Positions 12,948 to 21,276 are shown, counted from the stretch's first letter. The stretch: DNA of 64,000 nt from Actinomycetota bacterium (GCA_018268675.1 JAFDWB010000095.1:81975-145974); one strand, 5' to 3'. Notes: generated by a model from the letters alone, not told the origin. A program made the numbers and translations.

Positions 12948-13113
12948 GAGTCTGCCTTGTGGAGTTGGTTTAGATCCTGTGGAAAGAGGTTGGGGCGAAG
13001 ACTATTCGGCGATGCAAAGCGGGAAGCGGGCTGTGGACCGGGTTGTGGACGGGCGTGGATTCTTGCAGTGGTCGCGGCGCCTGCGGTTCAGGGGCCTGCG
13101 GGCTTGTGGATTG
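12948..13113. other. candidate oriC between dnaA and dnaN
   Basis: Six TGTGGA- or CGTGGA-type 9-mers lie in one orientation: TGTGGAGTT at 12958, TGTGGAAAG at 12978, TGTGGACCG at 13032, TGTGGACGG at 13044, CGTGGATTC at 13055 and TGTGGATTG at 13105, the last inside the dnaA coding end. They resemble the reverse complement of the high-GC DnaA box TTGTCCACA. The position matches actinobacterial origins and gene polarity switches nearby. There is no obvious AT-rich unwinding element and the gap is short, so accessory boxes may lie elsewhere. Confidence 0.6.
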
Positions 13114-14431
13114 CTGTGCGTAACTCGGCGACCTTCTCGGTCAGCGCCTGGTCCTCGCCGAGGCTCGCTTCGACCCGTCGCAGGCTGTTCAGCACGGTGG
13201 TGTGGTCGCGGCCGCCGTAGAGCCGGCCGATCTGCGGGAGGGAGAGCTCGGTGAGCTCGCGGGTCAGATAGATGGCGACCTGACGGGCGCGCAGCGGCGC
13301 GGCGGCGCGGCTCGAGCCGACCAGCTCGGCGCGGGAGATGCCGAAGCGTTCGGCGACCTGCTGTTGGATCTCCTCGACCGATGTGGCCTGCGCGGAGCGG
13401 CCCGAGCGTGGGATGACCTCGGCGATCAGCTCGGAGCTGAGCGGCTTCGCGAGCAGCGAGGCGTGCGCGATCACGCGGGTGAGGGCACCGTGCAGTTGGC
13501 GGACGTTCGCGTCGATCCGGTTGGCGAGCTCGGCGAGGGCTCCCGAGTCGTCGATCTCGATCCCGGCCTCCTTGACCAGGTGCCGCAGGACGGTCAGGCG
13601 GGTGGCGAGGTTGGGCGGTTCGACCGGCACCGTGAGGCCCCACTCGAAGCGGTCGCGGAGGCGGGAGGCGAGCGTCGAGAGCTCACTCGGGATCCGGTCC
13701 GCGGAGAGGACCAGCTGGCTCCCCGACTCATACAGCGCGTTGAAGGTGTGGAAGAACTCCTCTTCGGTGGCGGGCTTGCCCTCGAGGAACTGGACGTCGT
13801 CGATGAGCAGCACGTCGATGTCGCGGTAGCGGGCCTTGAAGGCCTCGGCGCCGGTCGAGCGCAGCGCCGCGACGAACTCGTTGGTGAAGGACTCGGCGGT
13901 CGCGTAGCGGACGCTCAGGCCCGGTGCGTTGTCCTGCAGGTAGTTGGCGATCGCGGCCAGCAGGTGGGTCTTGCCGAGGCCCGGTGGGCCATGGAGGAAG
14001 AGCGGGTTGTAGGCCTCCGACGGCGCCTCGGCGACGGCGAGGGCGGCACCGTGCGCGAGCCGGTTGCCGGGGCCGATCACGAAGCGCTCGAAGGTGTAGC
14101 TGGGGTTCAGCTCCGGGCCAGGAGCGCCCGATCGGGCCTCATCGCGGGGCGCGGCGAAGCTGACCCGGCGCAGGCCTGTGCCGGTGTCGGCGAGGGCGGC
14201 GACGATCAGCGCGGAATAGCGCCGCTCGGCCCAGGCCCGGATGCCCTCCGGGGCTTTGACGTAGAGCGTCTCGTCATCGGCGCCGACCGCCTCGAGCGGC
14301 TCCAACCAGAGCCTGTAGGTCGACTCCGGCACCGATTCCCGCAGGCTTCTCTGGGTCGCTCGCCAAAGCGTCGGGAGGTCTGTCGGGAGGGAGTCGTCGG
14401 GCACGGGGCGCGGCGACGATAGCGCCGTCAT
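13088..14431 (-). CDS. dnaA: chromosomal replication initiator DnaA
   Basis: A DnaA of 447 residues from the ATG at 14431 (a TTG at 14458 would add nine). Domain I spans about 10-80, the AAA+ domain has Walker [12 protein letters not shown] and Walker [12 protein letters not shown], and domain IV carries the DNA-binding signature [14 protein letters not shown]. It binds DnaA boxes and opens oriC. It is divergent from rpmH with about 70 bp between, and heads the leftward dnaA-dnaN-recF-DUF721 run. Confidence 0.97.
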   Translation of the reverse strand: MTALSSPRPVPDDSLPTDLPTLWRATQRSLRESVPESTYRLWLEPLEAVGADDETLYVKAPEGIRAWAERRYSALIVAALADTGTGLRRVSFAAPRDEARSGAPGPELNPSYTFERFVIGPGNRLAHGAALAVAEAPSEAYNPLFLHGPPGLGKTHLLAAIANYLQDNAPGLSVRYATAESFTNEFVAALRSTGAEAFKARYRDIDVLLIDDVQFLEGKPATEEEFFHTFNALYESGSQLVLSADRIPSELSTLASRLRDRFEWGLTVPVEPPNLATRLTVLRHLVKEAGIEIDDSGALAELANRIDANVRQLHGALTRVIAHASLLAKPLSSELIAEVIPRSGRSAQATSVEEIQQQVAERFGISRAELVGSSRAAAPLRARQVAIYLTRELTELSLPQIGRLYGGRDHTTVLNSLRRVEASLGEDQALTEKVAELRTAIHKPAGP

Positions 14432-14488
14432 TTGCTGGGGGAACCCACCCACCCGCAAATGGCGGGGAAAAGATTTTGCCGGTGTCCC

Positions 14489-14494
14489 TATACT
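14489..14494 (+). promoter_or_regulatory. possible -10 element for rpmH
   Basis: TATACT lies 10 nt before the rpmH ATG in otherwise GC-rich DNA. A start point about 7 nt downstream would leave almost no leader, in keeping with the lack of a ribosome site before rpmH. No convincing -35 is visible. Confidence 0.3.
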
Positions 14495-14504
14495 CCCGCC
14501 GGCA

Positions 14505-14639
14505 ATGAAGCGGACTTACCAGCCCAAGAAGCGGAAGCGGGCCAAGACCCATGGTTTCCGCGCGCGCATGAGCACTCGTGGAGGCCGCGCGGTCCTGAAG
14601 CGGCGCCGGCGTAAAGGTCGGAAGCGACTCACTCCCTGA
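14505..14639 (+). CDS. rpmH: 50S ribosomal protein L34
   Basis: A 44-residue, strongly basic protein beginning [19 protein letters not shown] and containing [19 protein letters not shown], the complete L34 pattern at its usual length. It starts the rightward origin operon rpmH-rnpA-yidD-yidC. The last base of its stop codon is the first base of the 19-bp arm of the palindrome at 14639-14801. Confidence 0.98.
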   Translation: MKRTYQPKKRKRAKTHGFRARMSTRGGRAVLKRRRRKGRKRLTP

Positions 14640-14801
14640 GCGCCGTGTCCGGTGACGCTCACCCTCTCTGGCTTGACCTCGCCGCGCCCGCCTGCGTCCT
14701 CGACCGCTCGACGTGGCTCTGCCACGCCTTCGGGTCTGCGTCCTTGTCGGACACCACGATGCCTGCGCCAGAACCGGGCGACCGTCACCGGACACGGCGC
14801 T
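14639..14801. repeat. 19-bp palindrome filling the rpmH-rnpA gap
   Basis: Arms at 14639-14657 and 14783-14801 are perfectly complementary over 19 bp and span exactly from the rpmH stop to 2 nt before the rnpA start. The 125-nt interior contains further hairpins (GTGGC-tct-GCCAC, CTGGC with GCCAG, GTCC with GGAC), predicting a branched RNA between the two cistrons. It may control processing or the rpmH:rnpA ratio; that is inference. Confidence 0.8.
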
Positions 14802-14803
14802 AG

Positions 14804-15175
14804 ATGCCGCCGTCGAAGCGCCGTCGGCTCTCGCGCAGCGGCGAGTTCGACCGCGTCTATCGCGATGGCTCATCGCATGCGACCCGCTACCTCGTCCTCT
14901 ACACGTTTCCACGTCGCGACGAGGAGCGCGAAGAGGTGAGGCTCGGCGTCTCCGTGTCACGCAAGGTCGGTGGAGCGGTCGACCGCAACAAGGTCAAGCG
15001 CACGCTGCGTGAAGCCTTCTGGTCGCTCTCCGACCGGCTCCCGGACAAGCATGACTTCGTAATCGTGGCTCGCGCCGACATCGGCGGGCTGATCGAGAAG
15101 GAAGGGACCGCGGGCGTCACCAAATCGCTCGAAGAGGCGATGGACGCCAGCTTCGGTGGGGGGCGTTCCACGTGA
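14804..15175 (+). CDS. rnpA: ribonuclease P protein component
   Basis: A 123-residue RnpA with the RNA-binding signature RNKVKRTLREAF preceded by LGVSVSRKVGGAV. It assists the RNase P ribozyme in maturing tRNA 5' ends. It follows rpmH after a palindrome and overlaps yidD by 4 nt (GTGA). A parS-like site covers its final codons. Confidence 0.95.
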   Translation: MPPSKRRRLSRSGEFDRVYRDGSSHATRYLVLYTFPRRDEEREEVRLGVSVSRKVGGAVDRNKVKRTLREAFWSLSDRLPDKHDFVIVARADIGGLIEKEGTAGVTKSLEEAMDASFGGGRST

Positions 15176-15178
15176 AAC
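15165..15178. promoter_or_regulatory. parS-like site 1
   Basis: GTTCCACGTGAAAC matches the bacterial parS palindrome GTTTCACGTGAAAC at 13 of 14 positions. It lies across the rnpA stop and the yidD GTG start, about 0.7 kb from dnaA and 2.5 kb from parA. It is the expected nucleation site for the ParB encoded at 18422. Confidence 0.8.
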
Positions 15179-15486
15179 GCTCGCCCGATTCCGCGACCGG
15201 TGCGTTCCACGTGAAACGCGTCGTCCTCGCGCCAGTGCGTGCCTACCAGCGCTGGATCTCGCCCGCCCGCCCCCGCCGCTGCCGCTACGAGCCCACCTGC
15301 TCGGCCTACGCTGTCGAGGCGGTCGAACGGTTCGGCGTGATCCGCGGTCTGGTCCTGGCGAGCTACCGCCTGGTCCGCTGCAACCCCTTCAGCCATGGCG
15401 GCTTCGACCCGGTGCCGGACCACTTCACGCTGCGCGGCCTTGGCCACATCCACCCGGCCGACTACCACGGTGAGGCCCACTCGTGA
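15172..15486 (+). CDS. yidD: membrane protein insertion efficiency factor YidD
   Basis: A 104-residue YidD with RAYQRWISPARPRRCRYEPTCSAYAVEAVERFG and RLVRCNPFSHGGFDPVP, including the conserved cysteine and proline motifs. It assists YidC and sits directly upstream of it with a 4-nt overlap. The GTG at 15172 overlaps the rnpA stop (GTGA), which favours it; a GTG at 15211, also inside a parS-like site, would give a 91-residue form closer to many homologues. Confidence 0.93.
   Translation: MKRSPDSATGAFHVKRVVLAPVRAYQRWISPARPRRCRYEPTCSAYAVEAVERFGVIRGLVLASYRLVRCNPFSHGGFDPVPDHFTLRGLGHIHPADYHGEAHS
15204..15217. promoter_or_regulatory. parS-like site 2
   Basis: This is an identical copy of the first site (same single deviation from consensus), 39 bp downstream and inside the 5' end of yidD. 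It supplies a second in-frame GTG-AAA-CGC, at 15211, which is an alternative yidD start. Paired ParB sites this close are typical near origins. Confidence 0.8.
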
Positions 15487-16241
15487 TGGTCCCCGACGCG
15501 AACATCCTGCAGCCGCTGATCGATGTCGCGAACTCGGTCCTCAAGTTCTTCCACGACAACATCGGCCTCTCCTGGGGCATGTCGATCGTCGCGCTCACCG
15601 TCTGCACGCGCGCGGTCCTGATCCCGCTCACCTACAAACAGATCAAAGGCATGCGGGCAATGCAGGCCTTGCAGCCGCAGATCAAGGAACTCCAGGAGAA
15701 ATACAAAAACGACAAACAGCGCATGCAGCAGGAAATGATGCGCTTCTACAAAGAGAACAAAGTCAACCCGTTCGCCTCCTGCGTCCCCCTGCTGGCGCAG
15801 CTGCCTGTCTTCATCACCCTCTTCTACACGCTGCGCACCGAGCTGCCGCCGGACATGGGCTGCGAAGCGGGCCACTGCTCCGCCTACGGCGCCGAATTCC
15901 TCTTCGTCAAGGACCTGACGGCATCCGCGCACGGTGCCGAACTGATCGCGCTGCTGGTGCTCTACGTCGGGACCCAGTTGGCCTCCGGGTTCTTCATGTC
16001 GGTGACCGCGGACAAATCCCAGCGGATGATGATGTTCGCCCTGCCGCTGATCTTCGTCCCGTTCGTGATCAACTTCCCGGCGGGGCTGATCGTCTACTGG
16101 ATCACGACCAATCTCTGGACGATCGGGCAGGGGCTGGTGGTGAACCGGATCATCCCGGCGCCGAAAGTGCCGACGCCGGCGGAGGTCAAGGCGGCCAAAC
16201 CTCCTCCGAAACCGCCGAAAAAAAAGAAGAGACGACGGTAG
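15483..16241 (+). CDS. yidC: membrane protein insertase YidC/Oxa1
   Basis: A 252-residue short-form YidC, without the large periplasmic domain of proteobacterial YidC. It has the conserved membrane core (LSWGMSIVALTVCTRAVLIPL, a hydrophilic coiled hairpin MRAMQALQPQIKELQEKY, then PLLAQLPVFITLFYTL) and a lysine-rich C-terminus (PKPPKKKKRRR) that can touch the ribosome. It inserts membrane proteins with or after Sec. The GTG start overlaps the yidD stop. Confidence 0.95.
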   Translation: MMVPDANILQPLIDVANSVLKFFHDNIGLSWGMSIVALTVCTRAVLIPLTYKQIKGMRAMQALQPQIKELQEKYKNDKQRMQQEMMRFYKENKVNPFASCVPLLAQLPVFITLFYTLRTELPPDMGCEAGHCSAYGAEFLFVKDLTASAHGAELIALLVLYVGTQLASGFFMSVTADKSQRMMMFALPLIFVPFVINFPAGLIVYWITTNLWTIGQGLVVNRIIPAPKVPTPAEVKAAKPPPKPPKKKKRRR

Positions 16242-16277
16242 AAAGGGCTCCTGGGAAGGGCCCTTTTGCTTTGCGGG

Positions 16278-16394
16278 GAGGGGATCAGATCCCCTCCTCT
16301 CTCAACCTTCCGGCGGGGATCGCGTGGTGGACTGGCGAGGTCGCTGCCGGCGCCAAGGAAGGTACAAGCCGTTCGGAGGGGATCTGATCCCCTC
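16278..16394. repeat. palindromic element, family 1, copy B
   Basis: Perfect 20-bp arms at 16278-16297 and 16375-16394 enclose a 77-nt core nearly identical to copy A. The arms share no sequence with those of A, yet pair perfectly. Each arm is also self-complementary (GAGGGGATC-A-GATCCCCTC). It sits between convergent yidC and rsmG, ending 4 nt from the rsmG stop. Confidence 0.85.
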
Positions 16395-16397
16395 TCG

Positions 16398-17081
16398 TCA
16401 GCCTTGGGGGCGCTTCTTGGCCATGCCGGACTTACGGGGCAGATTCGGGGGCGTGGTGCCGGACTTGCGGAGGACGTGCAGGTGGCGGTGCTTGGAGCCG
16501 GCTCGGTGGCCCACGTCGAGGATCTGCTCCGGGCGCATGGCGAGGGATTCCGCGGCTCGGGACATCTGGGCCTCTTCGTCGGGATCGCGTTTGCCCTTCC
16601 AGGCGATCAGGAGGCCGCCTTCCTTCAGGAGCGGGGAAGCGAGCTCGGCGAGGGTCGAGAGGCGGCCTACGGCTCGGGCGGTGACTATGTCGTAGGACTC
16701 GCGGGTCGCTTCGTCGCGGGCGACGTCCTCGGAGCGGGCCGTGATCGGGGTGGCGTTGGGGATGGCGGCGGCCTCGGCGGCGCGGGCGATGAAGGCCGTC
16801 TTGCGGCCCACGGACTCGATCAGGTCGACATGGGCCTCGGGTAGGGCCACGGCCAGGACGAGGCCGGGGAAGCCCGCCCCGGCGCCGATGTCGGCGATCC
16901 GGGAGGCATCACGCAGCTCGGGGACGTCGAGGCCGGTCAGGCTGTCGGCGACGTGGACGCGCCAGGCGCGCTCGTCGACCACGGAGCTGACCGAGGCGCG
17001 CTCTTCGGCGAGCAGCCCGAGGACGGTCTCGAGCGACCGGCGCTGGGCCGGGGACAGGGACGCCGTCGGGTCCTTGCCCAC
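16398..17081 (-). CDS. rsmG: 16S rRNA (guanine527-N7)-methyltransferase
   Basis: A 227-residue SAM-dependent methyltransferase (RsmG/GidB) with the SAM-binding loop IADIGAGAGFPGLVLA, VDLIESVGRKTAFI and TARAVGRLSTLAEL. It methylates N7 of G527 in 16S rRNA. GTG at 17081 overlaps the jag stop (TAGTG), so the two are coupled. The C-terminal tail is basic. The usual origin order is yidC-jag-rsmG-parA on one strand; here jag-rsmG is reversed. Confidence 0.95.
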   Translation of the reverse strand: MGKDPTASLSPAQRRSLETVLGLLAEERASVSSVVDERAWRVHVADSLTGLDVPELRDASRIADIGAGAGFPGLVLAVALPEAHVDLIESVGRKTAFIARAAEAAAIPNATPITARSEDVARDEATRESYDIVTARAVGRLSTLAELASPLLKEGGLLIAWKGKRDPDEEAQMSRAAESLAMRPEQILDVGHRAGSKHRHLHVLRKSGTTPPNLPRKSGMAKKRPQG

Positions 17082-17563
17082 TATTCGTGAACGAGCGGGG
17101 CGACGATCACGCAGCGGTGGGGCTCGTCGCCCTCGCTGTACGTCTCGACCCCGGAGCGGCCTTTGAGGCGTTCGTGGACGACGCGGCGCTCCTGGGCGCT
17201 CATCGGGTCCATCTCGACCACGCGGTTGTTGGTCAGCGCCTGCTCGGCGGCGCGGTCGGCGCGGCTCTCGAGCGTCTCGCGACGGCGGCCGCGGTAGCCG
17301 GCGGCGTCGACGATCACCCGCTTGCGCTCGCGCAGCCCGCGGAAGGCGGCCTGGTAGCAGAGCAGCTGCAGGGCGTCGATCGTCTGCCCCCTTTTCCCGA
17401 TCAGCAAGCCGTAATCGTCGCCTCCGACGACAGTCACGAGGATGCGGTCGTCGTCCTCCTCGATCTCCACGTCGCCGTCGAGGTCGAGCTCGTCGAGCAC
17501 CCCCTCGACCAGCTCGCGGGCGCGCTCTGCGGGATCGTCGGGCCAGTCGGCCAGGTCGGACAC
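17081..17563 (-). CDS. jag: Jag/KhpB-like KH-R3H RNA-binding protein
   Basis: A 160-residue protein with a KH domain (VVGGDDYGLLIGKRGQTIDALQLL) followed by an R3H domain (VVEMDPMSAQERRVVHERL). It lacks the N-terminal Jag_N domain of firmicute homologues. KhpB/Jag proteins bind RNA and influence cell-envelope growth. The GTG start at 17563 faces parA across about 107 bp. Confidence 0.93.
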   Translation of the reverse strand: MSDLADWPDDPAERARELVEGVLDELDLDGDVEIEEDDDRILVTVVGGDDYGLLIGKRGQTIDALQLLCYQAAFRGLRERKRVIVDAAGYRGRRRETLESRADRAAEQALTNNRVVEMDPMSAQERRVVHERLKGRSGVETYSEGDEPHRCVIVAPLVHE

Positions 17564-17670
17564 GCGCCCAGGCTATCCGACCGCCGCCCACCGCGGGGCA
17601 CGATTTCGCCCGCCCACCTTCGCGACCGCGCGCGGCGGGACGGGCGGGGACTCATCTAGTCTGGCGCGCG

Positions 17671-18429
17671 ATGGGCACCGTCTACGCGATCGCGAACCAG
17701 AAGGGAGGGGTCGGCAAGACGACGACCGCGGTCAATCTGGCCGCCTGCACGTCCTCGCAGGGCGAGCAGACGCTGCTCGTCGACCTCGACCCGCAGTGCA
17801 ACGCGACGGTTGCGCTGGGCGGCGACCGGGACCTCCACCCGTCCTCCTACGACTGCCTGACCGGCGATACCGAGGTGGCCGCCGCGGCCCGTCCCGCCGG
17901 GCCCGACAACCTCTGGCTCGTCCCCGCCAACCGCGATCTGGCGGGCGCCGCGGTCGAGCTCCCGCGGATCGAGGACTCCGAGACGCGCCTGCGCGAACGG
18001 CTCGGCCCCGTCCGCGAGCGTTTCGCCCGCACCTTCCTCGACTGCCCGCCCTCGCTCGGCCCGGTCTCGGTCAACGCCCTGGTCGCCGCCGACCGCGTGA
18101 TCGTCCCGGTGCAGGCCGAGTACCTGGCGCTCGAGGGGCTCGTGCAGTTCCTCGACACGCTCGGTCTGATCCGCCGGCAGCTGAACCCGCGGCTGGAGGT
18201 GTCGGGCCTGCTGATCACGATGTACGACGAGCGCACGCGGCTCGCCCAGGACGTCGAGGCCGAGCTGCGCGAGCACTTCGTGGGGATGGTCTTCGAGACG
18301 GTGATCCCGCGCAGCGTCCGAGTCGCCGAGTCGCCGAGCTATGGTCTGCCGGTGACCGACCACGCCCCCTCCTCGCGCGGCGCCGTCGCCTACCGCGCCC
18401 TCGCCAAGGAGCTCGCGGCGCGTGGCTAG
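17671..18429 (+). CDS. parA: chromosome partitioning ATPase ParA
   Basis: A 252-residue deviant-Walker ATPase with KGGVGKTTTAVNLA, LLVDLDPQCNATVAL and FLDCPPSLGPVSVNAL. It binds DNA as an ATP dimer and moves ParB-parS complexes after origin replication. It overlaps parB by 8 nt. Glutamate codons are about 18 GAG to 1 GAA, the cytosolic pattern of this window. Confidence 0.96.
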   Translation: MGTVYAIANQKGGVGKTTTAVNLAACTSSQGEQTLLVDLDPQCNATVALGGDRDLHPSSYDCLTGDTEVAAAARPAGPDNLWLVPANRDLAGAAVELPRIEDSETRLRERLGPVRERFARTFLDCPPSLGPVSVNALVAADRVIVPVQAEYLALEGLVQFLDTLGLIRRQLNPRLEVSGLLITMYDERTRLAQDVEAELREHFVGMVFETVIPRSVRVAESPSYGLPVTDHAPSSRGAVAYRALAKELAARG

Positions 18430-19303
18430 CTCGACCAAGAAGCGGCGCCCCGGGATCGGCCGCGGGCTCGCCGCGATCCTCCCCGAGACGCCCGCCGACG
18501 CCGCCGCCGGCGAGCTGCTCGAGCTGCCGGTCTCGCTGATCAAGCCGAACCCGCACCAGCCGCGGACCAACTTCGACCCCGAGGCGCTGACCGCGCTCGC
18601 GGCCTCGATCGAAGCCTCCGGGATCGTCCAGCCGCTGCTCGTCCGCCCCCTCGCCGACGGCAGCTACGAACTCGTAGCGGGCGAGCGGCGTTGGCGCGCC
18701 GCGCAGCAGGCCGGGCTGGAAAAGGTCCCGGCGGTCGCCCGCGACCAGGCCGAGCCGGAGCGGCTGCAGGCGGCGCTGATCGAGAACATGGTGCGCGAGG
18801 ACCTGAACCCGGTCGAGGAGGCGAAAGCCTGCGCCGCGCTGGTCGAGGATCTCGGCCTCACCAAAGAGGAGCTGGCGCGCCGGGTCGGCCGCAGCCGCCC
18901 CGCGGTCTCCAACCTGATCCGCCTGCTGGAGCTGCCCGACGAGGCGCTCGCGATGCTGCAGTCGGGCGAGCTGAGCGAGGGCCACGGCCGCGCCCTGCTC
19001 GCCGCCAACGGCAACGATGTGCGCCGGCGCCTCGCCCGCGACGCAGCGGCGGGGGGGTGGTCGGTCCGCGAGACCGAAGATCGGGTTCGGCTGGCCGGCC
19101 GGCCAAAAGCGAGGCCGAGACGGGCGCCGGTCGATCCCGACGAACGGGCCGCGCTCGAGGACGCCACCGACGCGCTCGAGTCGGCGCTCGGCCACGAGGT
19201 AAGCGTCAAGGCGCGCGGCGGCACCATCGTCGCCGAGCTTCGCTTCGACAGCGTCGAGGAGGCGCACCGCCTGGCGCGCGACCTGCGCCACCGGGGCAAG
19301 TGA
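18422..19303 (+). CDS. parB: chromosome partitioning CTPase ParB
   Basis: A 293-residue ParB. The N-terminus (RRPGIGRGLAAIL) is the ParA-contact peptide, the N-domain has NPHQPRTNFD and the CTP-binding GERRWRAAQ, the central helix-turn-helix (LTKEELARRVGRSRPAVSNLIRLLELP) binds parS, and the C-terminus dimerises. The start is GTG inside parA. Two parS-like sites lie at 15165 and 15204. Confidence 0.96.
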   Translation: MASSTKKRRPGIGRGLAAILPETPADAAAGELLELPVSLIKPNPHQPRTNFDPEALTALAASIEASGIVQPLLVRPLADGSYELVAGERRWRAAQQAGLEKVPAVARDQAEPERLQAALIENMVREDLNPVEEAKACAALVEDLGLTKEELARRVGRSRPAVSNLIRLLELPDEALAMLQSGELSEGHGRALLAANGNDVRRRLARDAAAGGWSVRETEDRVRLAGRPKARPRRAPVDPDERAALEDATDALESALGHEVSVKARGGTIVAELRFDSVEEAHRLARDLRHRGK

Positions 19304-19339
19304 GCCGGCCGGCGCGCCGCCGCTATCATCGCCGTCCCC

Positions 19340-19413
<74 letters not shown>

Positions 19414-19457
19414 CTTTGGTCCTCAAGCGGCCCGGCCCGCCTGCCGATCAAGGCGAG

Positions 19458-20723
19458 GTGATCCGAGGACTCGGCCGTTCCCTGCCCGCCGCCCTCGTCG
19501 TCGTCTTGCTCGCGGGCTGTGGGAGCGGGGGAGGATCCACGGCCGGCGGTGCCACGGCCGCCGCCAGGACGGCGACGAGCGCCGCGCCCCCCGTCCACGC
19601 GAACACCCACACCGTCGACTGGCCGATGTTCGGCCGGGTGCCGCAGCGCACCCACTACCTGCCGCTGCCGATGGGGAAGCTGAACCCGCCGCTGAAAGTC
19701 GCCTGGTCGATCGACACCCACGCGCTGATCGAGTTCCCCCCGGCGATCGCGAACGGGGTCGCCTACGTCGTCAACAAGTTCGGCAACACCGGCGCGATCC
19801 GGCTGAGCGACCAGAAGACCCTCTGGTACCACATCACCCGCGCCCGCCAGCACGGCAACCCGACCGATGTCACCGGGCCGGTCTACGCGGCGGGCCGGGT
19901 GTACTACGCCGGGCTCGGCGGCTACCTCTTCTCGCTCGATGCCCGCACCGGCAAGGTGGTGTGGATGCGCGACCTGCACGCACACCTGGAGTCCTCGCCC
20001 CTGGTGGTGAGCAAGATGCTCTACATCGGCACCGACAGCGCCCAGCTGCTGGCGATCGACACCACCACCGGCCGGGTCCGCTGGCGCTTCGACGCGCCCG
20101 CGGCGATCAAGGCGAGCCCCTCCTACGACCGCGGCGTCGTCTTCGTCCCCGACTACCAGAGCGGCATGTTCGCCCTCGACGCCCACACCGGCAAGGTGAT
20201 CTGGCGGACCAACACCAGCACCCAGGAACCGTTCGGGCGGGGCGGCTTCTACAGCTCGCCGGCGATCGCCTACGGCCGCGTCTACTCGGCCCGCGACGAC
20301 GGGGTGGTGTTCGCCTTCGACGAGAAGACCGGCAAGATCGCCTGGTCCTACCCGACGGGCGGGGCGGTCTACGGCTCCCCGGCCGTGGCCCGCGTTCCCG
20401 GCACGCCGCCGAGCGTCTACGTCGGCTCCGAAAACGGCCGCTTCTACGCGCTCGATGCGCGCTCCGGCAAGGTCGAGTGGACCTACGACGTGGGCGGCCC
20501 GGTCCCCGGCACCGCCAGCGTCGTCGGCGACACGGTCTTCACCTCGAGCTTCATCACCAAAAAGTCGATCGGGATCGACGTGCGCACGCACAAGCGTGAC
20601 TTCTCGATCGGGACCTCCGGCTACAGCCCGGTCGTCTCCGACGGCCACCACCTCTATGTGGCCGGCTACTTCGACTTCGTCGCCCTCGAGTCGAAGGCGA
20701 AGCCCGACCTGTCCGCGCCCTGA
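19458..20723 (+). CDS. lipoprotein with PQQ-like beta-propeller
   Basis: A 421-residue protein with a lipoprotein signal (ALVVVLLAGCG) and repeated blades of the PQQ-enzyme/BamB type, such as LFSLDARTGKVVWMRD, LLAIDTTTGRVRWRF and VFAFDEKTGKIAWSYP. It is likely a membrane-tethered scaffold or binding protein; the PQQ-binding residues of dehydrogenases are not evident. GTG at 19458 gives a normal signal peptide. The frame is also open back to a TTG at 19416, three bases after the tRNA. Unlike other exported proteins here it uses mostly GAG. Confidence 0.85.
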   Translation: MIRGLGRSLPAALVVVLLAGCGSGGGSTAGGATAAARTATSAAPPVHANTHTVDWPMFGRVPQRTHYLPLPMGKLNPPLKVAWSIDTHALIEFPPAIANGVAYVVNKFGNTGAIRLSDQKTLWYHITRARQHGNPTDVTGPVYAAGRVYYAGLGGYLFSLDARTGKVVWMRDLHAHLESSPLVVSKMLYIGTDSAQLLAIDTTTGRVRWRFDAPAAIKASPSYDRGVVFVPDYQSGMFALDAHTGKVIWRTNTSTQEPFGRGGFYSSPAIAYGRVYSARDDGVVFAFDEKTGKIAWSYPTGGAVYGSPAVARVPGTPPSVYVGSENGRFYALDARSGKVEWTYDVGGPVPGTASVVGDTVFTSSFITKKSIGIDVRTHKRDFSIGTSGYSPVVSDGHHLYVAGYFDFVALESKAKPDLSAP

Positions 20724-20784
20724 GCCGTCGCGGCCGGCCCCGTACACTTTTTGGCCCAAGTCCACGCACGGCGGGAGCAATCTC

Positions 20785-21276
20785 TTGCAGCAGATGCAGA
20801 TCTATGGCGTCAGCTTCGACATGGTCGGCAAGCAGCCGATCGTGTTGCTGAAGACGGTCGACGGCAATCGGTTCCTGCCGATCTGGATCGGGCACCCGGA
20901 GGCCGCGGCGATCCTGATGAAGCTGCAAGGTGCCTCGACGCCGCGGCCGATGACCCACGACCTGCTCTCCGACGTGCTCGAGAACCTCGACGCGAAATGC
21001 GAGCGAGTGGCGGTCACCGAGCTCCGCGACAACACCTTCTACGCCTCGATCACGGTCTCGGTGGGGGGGTCGGAGATCGAGATCGACTCGCGCCCGTCCG
21101 ACGCTCTGGCCCTGGCCGTCCGCGTCGCCGCCCCGATCTTCGCCGCCGAGGAGGTCATCGAGGAGTCGGCGATCGAGTTCGAGCACGAGGTCGAGGACAC
21201 CGAGGAAGTGGTCGACAAATTCAAAGACTTCCTCGACGAAGTCTCGCCCGAGGACTTCGCCAGCGGCGATTCCTAG
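20785..21276 (+). CDS. bifunctional nuclease family protein (DUF151)
   Basis: A 163-residue protein with the BFN domain pattern GNRFLPIWIGHPEAAAILMKLQG, RPMTHDLLSDVLENL and DSRPSDALALAVR. Members have DNase/RNase activity or serve as small regulators; the function here is not known. A TTG at 20785 preceded by GGGAG at 7 nt decides the start (ATG at 20794 is possible). The C-terminus is acidic. It overlaps convergent ddl by 4 nt. Confidence 0.88.
   Translation: MQQMQIYGVSFDMVGKQPIVLLKTVDGNRFLPIWIGHPEAAAILMKLQGASTPRPMTHDLLSDVLENLDAKCERVAVTELRDNTFYASITVSVGGSEIEIDSRPSDALALAVRVAAPIFAAEEVIEESAIEFEHEVEDTEEVVDKFKDFLDEVSPEDFASGDS

Noticed and set aside
14432..14504. Origin of replication between dnaA and rpmH
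   Set aside because: No TGTGGA or TCCACA boxes were found in this gap, unlike the dnaA-dnaN gap.
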